Source: Nostoc sp. LEGE 06077 (GTDB taxonomy: Bacteria; Cyanobacteriota; Cyanobacteriia; Cyanobacteriales; Nostocaceae). From it: a stretch of 64,000 bases of DNA. Shown piece by piece: positions 55,491-63,597 of this stretch (positions within the stretch are counted from its first letter, which is position 1; each line of letters starts with the position of its first letter). The stretch lies in assembly GCF_015207705.1 (NCBI RefSeq), contig NZ_JADEWI010000006.1, forward strand, positions 146,819 through 210,818. Direction: 5' to 3'. Under the pieces are notes generated by a model that saw nothing but the letters and a program-made list of their open reading frames with translations, was not told the origin of the DNA and did no database searches. The position numbers and the translations under genes are program-made.

Positions 55491-56291
55491 TCATTTTTGG
55501 AATCCTTTTCCTCTATAATTAACTAATTCTTCATATCCAGACATATAGGCATAATTATCTTTAATATCTAAGCCTAAAAATCTAGAAAAACGTGCAGAGT
55601 CGTTTCCTACTAATTGTCCTTTTCGGGGCTTACCGTGGTAATTAGCTAAAGCAATTTTAGCTTGACGAAAGGATCTTACGGGTACAAAAACATCTGTTTG
55701 GTTAAAAGACCATAAATCTTCGGAATGTCTTGCCGCAAACAACAGTTCTCCTAATGCTTGGTTTTTCGCATCATCTTGTTTATAAGTTAGAGCTAGATGC
55801 TTATCTAAATAGATAATTCTTCCTGAATTAATATTTTCTGTAATATCTAAAGAGTCAATCAAATTTGATAAAAATTTTCGATGTTCAGGGTAAGTAGCAC
55901 CGAGAAAAGGAATAACACCGACTACCCAACCCCTCGCACCCGTTTCTTTATGAGTTTCATAATCTTGATAACATTGTTTTAAACACGGTATATAAAATTT
56001 ATCAAAAGGGATTTTCATCTGAGAAATTGTTTGCATATTAACAGCTAATATAAACTTTTTAAATGATTTCGATTTCTCTAGTACCTTTATCAGAGTAGAA
56101 TCATAAAATTTTGGGGGCTGATTCTGATATTTTTCCCATAACATATCAAATACAACTCTAAAATCTCTGCTATCATTGAGCAAAAAATCGTTTACTTTTT
56201 GATAGCCATAACTAGTAAAAACTTGTGATTGTATTTGTCTTAATTTTTCATTACTTTTAACTACAGTATTGCCAATGCGGATTTTAGACAT
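55491..56291 (-). CDS. Protein of unknown family (second of an operon pair)
   Basis: 266 residues, ATG at 56291, soluble, no signal or membrane segment. Mixed charge, rich in Lys and aromatic residues: QSQVFTSYGYQKVNDFLLND, FKKFILAVNMQTISQMKIPF, TGARGWVVGVIPFLGATYPE and a C-terminal YEELVNYRGKGFQK. I recognise no family or catalytic motif. 25 bp after its neighbour on the same strand, so one transcript. Neither regulon box nor metal ligands are evident, suggesting this pair is unrelated cargo of the island. Confidence 0.7.
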   Translation of the reverse strand: MSKIRIGNTVVKSNEKLRQIQSQVFTSYGYQKVNDFLLNDSRDFRVVFDMLWEKYQNQPPKFYDSTLIKVLEKSKSFKKFILAVNMQTISQMKIPFDKFYIPCLKQCYQDYETHKETGARGWVVGVIPFLGATYPEHRKFLSNLIDSLDITENINSGRIIYLDKHLALTYKQDDAKNQALGELLFAARHSEDLWSFNQTDVFVPVRSFRQAKIALANYHGKPRKGQLVGNDSARFSRFLGLDIKDNYAYMSGYEELVNYRGKGFQK

Positions 56292-56316
56292 AGTGTTTTT
56301 GTTTTTAAATGACTTT

Positions 56317-56961
56317 TTAGGAACTAGGAGGTAAAAGTTCTGTTAAAGGTGTGGTTTCACGTTCAATTATGTTGATACTAAGAATTTCCTGTGCTTTGCT
56401 CGAATTGAGTGAAACAGTAAACATGAGATGCACATAATTTACTTGGTCATTTCCACTTGTATATGGAACAGCATGATAGATAACCGGAAACCTTTCTTGA
56501 GAATACATAATTAGAGGTTCTATTAATCTGGCAAGAATTCGCGTTCCACCAAATATGTAGCTTCGTTCTTGAGCAACTTTCAACTCTGGTAAAGTCCACC
56601 AATTAAAAACTATTTCACCGTCAGAGCTATCACTAAGTCCCCATTCTTGACGATAATGTTTTGGAGTTAGAGTTAGTAAACCCTTACCCTCTTCATTTCG
56701 TCGCCGCTTCGCCAGTCTAATCAATGAGGAGTCAAATGCGGTGGCAATAGCTGACCTAAAATCTGATGACTCTTTAGCAAGATCGTTATATTTTATAAAT
56801 GTAAAGGCATCTCCAATCCCTTTAGTATCGTCGGTGATTATGTTCACTAACAAAATTTGATTGCCATTAACTAATTCTTCAAAATCTAATGAGCTATTGA
56901 GATATGGTGGCTTAGGTGGTTTACCAAACCCTTTTCCCCCGCTACGTTTTGCTTTTGCCAT
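56317..56961 (-). CDS. Protein of unknown family (first of an operon pair)
   Basis: 214 residues with GAGGTAAG before the ATG. A basic Gly/Pro start (AKAKRSGGKGFGKPPKPPYL) suggests nucleic-acid binding or a flexible tether. A folded domain follows with QILLVNIITDDTKGIGDAFT, LLTLTPKHYRQEWGLSD and FNWWTLPELKVAQERSYIFG. Soluble; no known motif recognised. Co-transcribed with the 266-residue protein downstream. The basic glycine-rich tail and constant pairing make a two-component unit plausible, but no function can be named. Confidence 0.7.
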   Translation of the reverse strand: MAKAKRSGGKGFGKPPKPPYLNSSLDFEELVNGNQILLVNIITDDTKGIGDAFTFIKYNDLAKESSDFRSAIATAFDSSLIRLAKRRRNEEGKGLLTLTPKHYRQEWGLSDSSDGEIVFNWWTLPELKVAQERSYIFGGTRILARLIEPLIMYSQERFPVIYHAVPYTSGNDQVNYVHLMFTVSLNSSKAQEILSINIIERETTPLTELLPPSS

Positions 56962-57167
56962 TACTTACCTCTGCTGCTCAACCTAATCCAAAAAATATGA
57001 GAATTACACAAATAGCCTCATTATTTTAACGTTTAGCTGACTCATTTACAGCAACTCATTGATGTTCAATAGCCCAATGATAATTAGTTATGGATTTTAA
57101 AAAAGGAGTAAAGGAATCGCGCCTACGATGGAGCGTATCTCATCGCTCACACTCTTCCTTGTACAAA

Positions 57168-57184
57168 TTTCACCTGAATTTCAT
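57168..57184 (+). promoter_or_regulatory. CopR-type box upstream of the third pump
   Basis: TTTCAC (57168-57173) and TTTCAT (57179-57184), CTGAA between, 68 bp before the ATG. CTGTCATCCTAG downstream matches the sequence after the 6202 box. Confidence 0.68.
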
Positions 57185-57251
57185 TCTAGTCTGTCATCCT
57201 AGAGAAAGTTAATGCTGACTCATCCTCAGTAAAACTTTATCTTTCTCACTA

Positions 57252-60200
57252 ATGCTTAATTCTATTGTTAAATGGTCGATCGCTCAACGCTGGCTAGTGG
57301 TTATTGCTTCTATCCTCATATCAGTTTGGGGCTTTCTCGTCCTGACGCAAATGCCACTGGATGTATTTCCCAACTTTGCTCCTCCGCAAGTGGAAATTAT
57401 GACCGAAGCCCCAGGACTTGCACCAGAGGAGGTTGAATCCCTAGTTACTCGACCGATAGAAAGTGTGATTAACGGCACTCCTGGACTAGAAACATTGCGT
57501 TCTGCCTCAGCTGTCGGTCTTTCATCTGTGAGAGCGACTTTTAGCTTGGATACAGAAATTTATCGCGCCCGCCAATTGGTAACGGAACGGTTGCAACAAG
57601 CACGCAGTCAACTACCGCAAGGTGTGGAAAACCCAGAGGTTCTGCCTGTTAGTTCACCCTTGGGATGGACTGTCAAATATGCCTTTACTTCTGAAACCAC
57701 TCCGATGATGGAGGTCTGGCGGATTGTCAACTGGCAAGTGAAAAACCGCCTGCTTGCTGTTCCTGGCGTAAGTAATGTTGTCATATTTGGTGGGGATGAG
57801 CGTCAGTATCAAGTGTTGGTAAACCCAGATAAATTGAAAGCGTTTAATGTTTCCCTTGATGATGTCACCAAAGCAGCACAAGCATCCAACGCCAATGCAC
57901 CAGGGGGATTTTTAATTACTCCTGACCAAGAGACATTGGTGCGAGGGGTTGGACGGATTGAATCTATTGAACAGCTAAAGAAATCAGTAATTAAAGCCAA
58001 AAATGGCACGCCAATCCTGTTGGAACAAGTGGCGGATGTACAAATTGGTGCAGCACTCAAACGCGGTGATGGTAGTTTTGCGGGTAAAAAAGCGGTAATT
58101 TTGACAGTCAACAAACAGCCAGCAGCAGATACGCCAAAAGTAACGAAGGCAGCTGAAAAAGCAATGGAGGAAATTCAAGCCGGTCTGCCCAAAGATGTCA
58201 AAATTACAACTACTTTCCGTCAGGAAGATTTTATCGAAGCCTCGCTCAAAAACGTTGAAGAAGCTTTGCGCGATGGCACAATCATCGTTTGTGTCATCTT
58301 GATTTTATTTCTGATGAACTGGCGCACGGTGATTATTAGTTTGAGTGCGATTCCCGTGTCTTTGTTGTTGGGAATGATGATCCTGAATTGGACGGGACAA
58401 GGTATCAATACAATGACTTTGGGCGGACTTGTTGTTGCGATTGGTTCGGTGGTGGATGATGCAATTGTCGATATGGAGAATGTCTACCGCCGTTTGCGAG
58501 AAAACCAAATAGCAGGCAATCCTGTACCACCACTGCAAGTTGTTTTTAATGGCTCAGTGGAGGTGCGGGTAAGCGTACTGTTCTCGACAATCATTATTGC
58601 AGTCGTCTTTGCACCAATTTTTGCTCTTTCTGGTGTAGAAGGTCGGATTTTTACACCGATGGCTGTAGCTTATTTGCTGTCAATTGGCGCTTCTACCTTA
58701 GTAGCACTGACATTGACTCCAGCACTGTGCGCCCTTTTGCTAGTAAATCGGCGTTTACCAAGTACAGAAACTTGGGTTGAACGATTTTCCCATCGTTTGT
58801 ATCGTCCACTTTTGAAATTTTCTATTCGTCGCCCCAAGATTATTTTGACAGGTGCGATCGCTGCTTTTGTGGCTTCAACGATGATTCTACTCTCGTTAGG
58901 GCAAGTTTTTTTACCAGAATTCCAAGACCGCTCTTTGGTAATCGCCGCAGTTTTAATGCCTGGTCAATCTCTGAATGCGACTAATCAAGTAGGCATAGTG
59001 ATCGAAGAAGCCCTGAAAAAAAATCCTGGGGTTGAAACGGCTCAATTGCGCTCTGGGCGGGCTGTAGGGGATACTGAGGTGGCTGGTGTAAACGGGGCGG
59101 AAATAGATGTCCAACTTAGCGAGGAGGGGGGAAAAGATCGAGAAAAAACAATTGAAATGATTCGTAAAGAATTTGATAAAATTCCCGGAGTCGTTCCCAA
59201 TATCGGCGGGTTTATTTCGCACCGGATGGATGAAGTGCTTTCTGGGGTACGGAGTGCGATCGCTGTGAAAATTTTTGGCCCCGATTTGGAAGAACTCCGC
59301 ACCCTTGGTCAACAAGTACAATCAGCTATGGGCGGTGTTTCGGGTCTAGTAGATTTGCAACTAGAACCGCAAGTACCAATTAAACAGGTACAAATTCAAT
59401 TCGACCGCAATGCAGCAGCCCGCTATGGTTTAACTATTGGCGAATTGTCAGAGATAATAGAAACTGCACTGAATGGGCGAGTCGTTTCCCAAGTATTGGA
59501 GCAACAACAAACCTTTGATATGGTGGTTTGGTTGCAAGAGAAATACCGTAACAATATTGAAATTATCGGTAATTTGTTAGTTGATACACCCAACGGACAA
59601 AAAATTCCCTTAGCCCAAGTCGCAAAAATCAACTATGGTACAGGCCCCAATACCATCAACCGCGAAAACGTCTCCCGTTATATTGTCGTATCCAGCAATG
59701 TGGCTGGACGAGATTTAGGTTCTGTAATTAAGGATATTCGGGACAGAGTTAAGCAACAGGTGCAATTACCCTCTGGATATTTTATTGAATACGGTGGTCA
59801 ATTTGAAGCGCAAGAGGGAGCGACGAAAACTTTACTTTCGGCTGGGGGATTAGCATTTGTGGCGATCGCAGTCCTGATTTACTTTGCTGTCAAGTCGATT
59901 CCTGCCACCATCATGATCTTGATAAACTTGCCCTTAGCCTTAGTGGGTGGAGTCATTTCCATCGCTTTAACTGGTGGTATTCTCTCTGTAGCTTCAATGG
60001 TAGGATTTATTACCTTATTCGGCGTTGCTACACGCAATGGACTATTACTTGTTGAGAACTACAATTCTAGGATGGCAGAAGGACAGCCTCTGCGACAGGC
60101 TTTGATGGAAGGGTCAGTAGAAAGGTTGGCTGCTATCTTAATGACGGCGCTATCATCGGCTTTGGGTATGGCACCCTTGGTAATTGGTAGTGGAGCCGGA

Positions 60201-60371
60201 AAAGAAATCCTCCAGCCACTAGCTGTTGTAGTGTTAGGTGGATTGTTTACCTCAACCGCTTTAACCTTGTTAGTGCTTCCGGCTTTGTATGTCCAGTTTG
60301 GTAGATTTGTGGTGCCAAGAAAGGCTGAACCAATCATTCAGCCAGAAATTGCAGGAGAAGCCAGAGCCTAG
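57252..60371 (+). CDS. Heavy-metal RND efflux pump (CusA/CzcA family), third copy
   Basis: 1039 residues: start SIAQRWLVVIASILIS, PQ-less variant TQMPLDVFPNFAPPQVEIMT, TM4 GSVVDDAIVDMENVYRRL (an extra Asp compared with the other two), and typical C-terminal LLVLPALYVQFGRF. The most divergent of the three paralogues, probably with a different metal preference. There is no adaptor gene beside it, so it must borrow one, perhaps that at 49421. Followed by a lipoprotein, DUF190 and CDF exporter in the same direction. Confidence 0.95.
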   Translation: MLNSIVKWSIAQRWLVVIASILISVWGFLVLTQMPLDVFPNFAPPQVEIMTEAPGLAPEEVESLVTRPIESVINGTPGLETLRSASAVGLSSVRATFSLDTEIYRARQLVTERLQQARSQLPQGVENPEVLPVSSPLGWTVKYAFTSETTPMMEVWRIVNWQVKNRLLAVPGVSNVVIFGGDERQYQVLVNPDKLKAFNVSLDDVTKAAQASNANAPGGFLITPDQETLVRGVGRIESIEQLKKSVIKAKNGTPILLEQVADVQIGAALKRGDGSFAGKKAVILTVNKQPAADTPKVTKAAEKAMEEIQAGLPKDVKITTTFRQEDFIEASLKNVEEALRDGTIIVCVILILFLMNWRTVIISLSAIPVSLLLGMMILNWTGQGINTMTLGGLVVAIGSVVDDAIVDMENVYRRLRENQIAGNPVPPLQVVFNGSVEVRVSVLFSTIIIAVVFAPIFALSGVEGRIFTPMAVAYLLSIGASTLVALTLTPALCALLLVNRRLPSTETWVERFSHRLYRPLLKFSIRRPKIILTGAIAAFVASTMILLSLGQVFLPEFQDRSLVIAAVLMPGQSLNATNQVGIVIEEALKKNPGVETAQLRSGRAVGDTEVAGVNGAEIDVQLSEEGGKDREKTIEMIRKEFDKIPGVVPNIGGFISHRMDEVLSGVRSAIAVKIFGPDLEELRTLGQQVQSAMGGVSGLVDLQLEPQVPIKQVQIQFDRNAAARYGLTIGELSEIIETALNGRVVSQVLEQQQTFDMVVWLQEKYRNNIEIIGNLLVDTPNGQKIPLAQVAKINYGTGPNTINRENVSRYIVVSSNVAGRDLGSVIKDIRDRVKQQVQLPSGYFIEYGGQFEAQEGATKTLLSAGGLAFVAIAVLIYFAVKSIPATIMILINLPLALVGGVISIALTGGILSVASMVGFITLFGVATRNGLLLVENYNSRMAEGQPLRQALMEGSVERLAAILMTALSSALGMAPLVIGSGAGKEILQPLAVVVLGGLFTSTALTLLVLPALYVQFGRFVVPRKAEPIIQPEIAGEARA

Positions 60372-60394
60372 CACAACAAGGCGGAATTTGAAAT

Positions 60395-60419
60395 GGGCTA
60401 CGCCTCACTACGCTAACGG
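60395..60419. repeat. Nostoc-type short repeat
   Basis: GGGCTACGCCTCACTACGCT, a variant of the repeat at 51143, just after the pump stop. Confidence 0.6.
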
Positions 60420-60533
60420 AATTAGGAATTAGAATTCCTATACCCCAAGGGTTTCATTGATTTGAAATGGGTGGTTTACTTACAACGTGCTGCATTAGTT
60501 TTTAATTCACAAAACATCAAGGAGTTTGGATTC

Positions 60534-61085
60534 ATGAAATTTCTGAAGACCAGTTTAGTAATTGTTAGCAGTGTCGGATTAATCTTTTTGGGTGCTTGTA
60601 GTGGTGGGAATCAAGCCGCTAACTCAGAAAGTGCTACTAAAACTGAACCCGTTGCTAAAACAGCAACTACAGAAACATCTACTAAAACTGAACCGGTTGC
60701 TAAAACTGGGGAAGCACATAATGAAAATGACGGTCATGGACATGATCAAAAAGGTGGTCACTCCAATAGTGGAGAGAAGTCTAGCAGTCAAGTTGTAAAT
60801 TCGGGCAAATATCATTTAGAGTTCAAATCAGATATAGAAAAAGATTCTACTCATTTAGATATCAGCGTACACGGCGAGCAAGACCAAGCAATTACTGATG
60901 CCAAGCTCACGGCTCAAGTTCAGCTACCAGATGGCACTAAAAAAACTCTACAAGTTCCTTATAATACCGAGGAAAAGCAATATACAGCAAACCTGGCCGG
61001 AACTGCAACGGGAGAGTATAAAGTTGTTATTCAAACGGATGTAAAAGGTGAAAAATTTAATGGTCGTTTTACCTTCAAACGATGA
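60534..61085 (+). CDS. YtkA-like periplasmic lipoprotein, second copy
   Basis: 183 residues from the ATG at 60534 (AAGGAG ten bases upstream); a TTG at 60462 would place the signal internally. Lipobox LIFLGACSG (Cys about 22). A Thr/Glu/Lys linker contains a tandem repeat (TKTEPVAKT twice) and a His/Asp/Gly stretch (HNENDGHGHDQKGGHS), then the domain shared with the 4151 protein (YHLEFKSDIEKDSTHLDISV, LTAQVQLPDGTKK). Likely a periplasmic metal-binding accessory to the pump upstream. Confidence 0.78.
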   Translation: MKFLKTSLVIVSSVGLIFLGACSGGNQAANSESATKTEPVAKTATTETSTKTEPVAKTGEAHNENDGHGHDQKGGHSNSGEKSSSQVVNSGKYHLEFKSDIEKDSTHLDISVHGEQDQAITDAKLTAQVQLPDGTKKTLQVPYNTEEKQYTANLAGTATGEYKVVIQTDVKGEKFNGRFTFKR

Positions 61086-61118
61086 TTAATAACAAGTGAT
61101 AGCAACAAAATAAACGTT

Positions 61119-61478
61119 ATGCTTCAACAGTACAACCACGATCCAATTAAATGGAAGCAGCTAACAATCTATATTAGTGAGTCTGATGGTTGGCAGCACC
61201 AACCACTTCACCAAACTCTATTGGGAATCGCCCGCCAACAGGGAATAACAGGGATGACGGTGATGCGAGCAATTTCTGGATATGGCAAACATGGAATTTT
61301 TCGCACTATGAACGAGCTAGATCCATCTATTGAGTCTTCTGTGCTACCACTTGTCATTACAGTTATTGATAGTGAAAGTGTAATAACCGAATTTTTTTCC
61401 TTGGTCAAAGATATGCTTAAAGATAAGTTTGTCACTTGTCAAAGCATAGAAATTCTTTCGCCATTAGTAACGCTTTAA
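61119..61478 (+). CDS. DUF190 (PII-like) protein
   Basis: 119 residues: WKQLTIYISESDGWQHQPLH and QGITGMTVMRAISGYGKHGI are the family signature of DUF190, small trimeric ferredoxin-like proteins resembling PII and CutA1. Cytosolic. DUF190 genes often accompany metal or ion transporters and may act as regulatory subunits. Thirty-three bases after the lipoprotein and twelve before the CDF exporter, so part of the same operon. Ligand unknown. Confidence 0.85.
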   Translation: MLQQYNHDPIKWKQLTIYISESDGWQHQPLHQTLLGIARQQGITGMTVMRAISGYGKHGIFRTMNELDPSIESSVLPLVITVIDSESVITEFFSLVKDMLKDKFVTCQSIEILSPLVTL

Positions 61479-61489
61479 GGGCAGTATTC

Positions 61490-62404
61490 ATGTCTCACAG
61501 TCACAGTCACGGACACAGCCACGAACCGACTAATTACAACCGTGCCTTCATTATTAGCGTTGCTCTCAACACTGGATTTGTTGTTATTGAAGTAGTTTAT
61601 GGGTTAGCTGCCAATTCCCTTGCCCTACTTGCCGATGCTGGTCACAATTTGAGTGATGTTCTAGGTTTGTTACTTGCCTGGGGAGCAAGCTTCCTCGGCC
61701 GTCGCCAACCAACACCACGCCGCACTTACGGGTTACGTCGCTCCTCTATTTTGGCAGCTCTTTTGAACGCTGTTCTTGTACTCGTAGCTTCTGGCGCAGT
61801 TGCCTGGGAAGCCATACAGCGTTTTGCTCAACCTAGTCCAGTATCAGGTAGTACAATTATCGGCGTGGCTGCGGTAGGTATTGCCATCAATATGGGAAGT
61901 GCCTTAATGTTCTTATCTGGTCGTGAAAGAGACTTGAATATTAGGGGAGCCTTTATTCACTTAGTTGCTGACGCGGCGGTGTCTTTGGGTGCAGTCCTGG
62001 CTGGTATTGCGATTGTTACTACTGGTTGGCTATGGTTTGACCCAGTTGTGAGTTTGATGATTGTTGTCGTGATTATTGTGAGTACTTGGCAATTGTTCCA
62101 AGAATCTTTGAACTTAGTTACAGATGCCGTACCAGCAGGTATTGAACCACTTGCAGTCCGTACATTCTTAACTGAACTTCCTGGTGTATCTAGTGTTCAT
62201 GACTTGCACATCTGGGCGATGAGTACTACAGAAACAGCTCTCACTGCTCACTTAATTATGCCTGCTGGAAATCTTAGTGATGGTTTTTTAGTTCAGGTAA
62301 ATCAACAACTTCACGACCATTTTGGTATAGAACACACTACAATTCAGATAGAAACAGGCGATCCAAGTTATCCATGTCCTCTTGCTCAAGAAAACGTGGT
62401 TTAA
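61490..62404 (+). CDS. czcD: Cation diffusion facilitator (CzcD/ZitB-like)
   Basis: 304 residues from the ATG at 61490 with AAGGG upstream. His-rich start (SHSHSHGHSHE), six membrane segments, TM2 LLADAGHNLSDVLGLLLAWG (the HxxxD Zn site) and TM5 HLVADAAVSLGAVLAGIAI, then a cytosolic dimer domain (VSSVHDLHIWAMSTTETALT). Histidine at the TM2 and aspartate at the TM5 position favour Zn/Cd/Co. Exports divalent metal from cytosol to periplasm, where the RND pump at 57252 could take over. Confidence 0.92.
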   Translation: MSHSHSHGHSHEPTNYNRAFIISVALNTGFVVIEVVYGLAANSLALLADAGHNLSDVLGLLLAWGASFLGRRQPTPRRTYGLRRSSILAALLNAVLVLVASGAVAWEAIQRFAQPSPVSGSTIIGVAAVGIAINMGSALMFLSGRERDLNIRGAFIHLVADAAVSLGAVLAGIAIVTTGWLWFDPVVSLMIVVVIIVSTWQLFQESLNLVTDAVPAGIEPLAVRTFLTELPGVSSVHDLHIWAMSTTETALTAHLIMPAGNLSDGFLVQVNQQLHDHFGIEHTTIQIETGDPSYPCPLAQENVV

Positions 62405-62736
62405 ATCAATTTAGTTGAGTATGTGGATAGAAAATTTAATTTGGTGGCGATCGCATTTAGAGCAATTACTGTGACCGAATACCTAATCATCTTACCTTTG
62501 TGAGAACAAATCCCCAAAGTAATAGTTATTTAAGTAAAATTGCCGTTTTTAATATATACGAAAATAACTAAATCTGGAAAATTTTTATAAAATACTGATT
62601 TTTCATCTTAATTTCATCCTGTTTTTGTAAAGTAGAGTTTAGAGATTTAAACTTTAAATCTTATAGCTATTTAAAATGCCACAGTTGTCTCACTAAATTA
62701 TGGGTGCAACTAGAATTGTGATGCTTATAAATTAAG
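62405..62736 (+). promoter_or_regulatory. Intergenic region with CopR-type box
   Basis: Box TTTCAT at 62601-62606 and 62612-62617 (CTTAA between) with TAAAGT at 62628-62633 as -10, 120 bp before the ATG at 62737. Nothing else recognised. Confidence 0.68.
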
Positions 62737-63552
62737 ATGAAATCAAAGTCATCATCTCAAAAGATGAGCTTTATTCCTCGCTCTATCCTGCGGACGATAG
62801 GAAAATTTCAACAGACGTTAGATCCAAATGCCGAAGTAAAGGTTATTGAAGAGTTTCGCGCTTCTCGACTTCAAACAATTTCCTCTGTCCGTTTCTTGTT
62901 ACTTTTGATTGTAGTTCCATTACTTATAAATCAGCTTTCTAGAAACTTTGTCATCACTCCCCTAGTTGAGAAGTTATGGAATTCACAAGAATCACATATT
63001 TTCTTAAATTATCCTCAAGAAGAAAAAGCTTTAGCGGAACTCAAAAGATTTGAGCAAAGTGTTTATTTTGAAGCTCGAATAGGTAAAATCACCACATTCT
63101 CTGACGAGCTTGTTCAAAAGAAGATTAAGAAAAAAGCTATTGCGTTAGTAGCAGACAATAAAATTAAAAGTATTAATGCAGTAACAAATGTTTTTACAGA
63201 TATACTCACAGCCATCACATTAATTATTTTAATCTTAACAGGTAAGCAGCAGCTATACATTCTTAAGTCTTTTGCTGGCGATATAACTTATAGTTTAAGC
63301 GACTCTGCCAAGGCTTTTTTAATTATTCTATCTACAGATATATTTGTCGGTTTTCACTCTCCTTATGGATGGGAAATAATTATAGAAAGTACTTTAAAGC
63401 ATTACGGTTTCCCAGAAAATAAAAGTCTTACTTCTTTATTTATTGCTACTGTTCCAGTAATCATGGATACAGTTTTTAAATATTGGATATTCCGCTACCT
63501 CAATCGCAGTTCTCCTTCATCTGTGGCTACTTACCATAACATGAATGAATAA
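62737..63552 (+). CDS. CemA/PcxA-family envelope membrane protein
   Basis: 271 residues. Four predicted membrane segments: VRFLLLLIVVPLLINQLSR, VFTDILTAITLIILILTG, AFLIILSTDIFVGFHSPYGW and LFIATVPVIMDTVFKYWIFR, the last two forming the CemA signature (FHSPYGWE, KHYGFPEN, RYLNRSSPSSVATYHNMNE). PcxA/CemA proteins mediate light-induced proton extrusion in cyanobacteria and chloroplast envelopes. It is shorter than full PcxA and resembles the PcxL-type form. The CopR-type box upstream ties it to metal stress, perhaps to support proton-driven pumps. Confidence 0.82.
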   Translation: MKSKSSSQKMSFIPRSILRTIGKFQQTLDPNAEVKVIEEFRASRLQTISSVRFLLLLIVVPLLINQLSRNFVITPLVEKLWNSQESHIFLNYPQEEKALAELKRFEQSVYFEARIGKITTFSDELVQKKIKKKAIALVADNKIKSINAVTNVFTDILTAITLIILILTGKQQLYILKSFAGDITYSLSDSAKAFLIILSTDIFVGFHSPYGWEIIIESTLKHYGFPENKSLTSLFIATVPVIMDTVFKYWIFRYLNRSSPSSVATYHNMNE

Positions 63553-63597
63553 TTTATAAATATATCTAAATCTTTACATACAAAAAATACTGAAATT

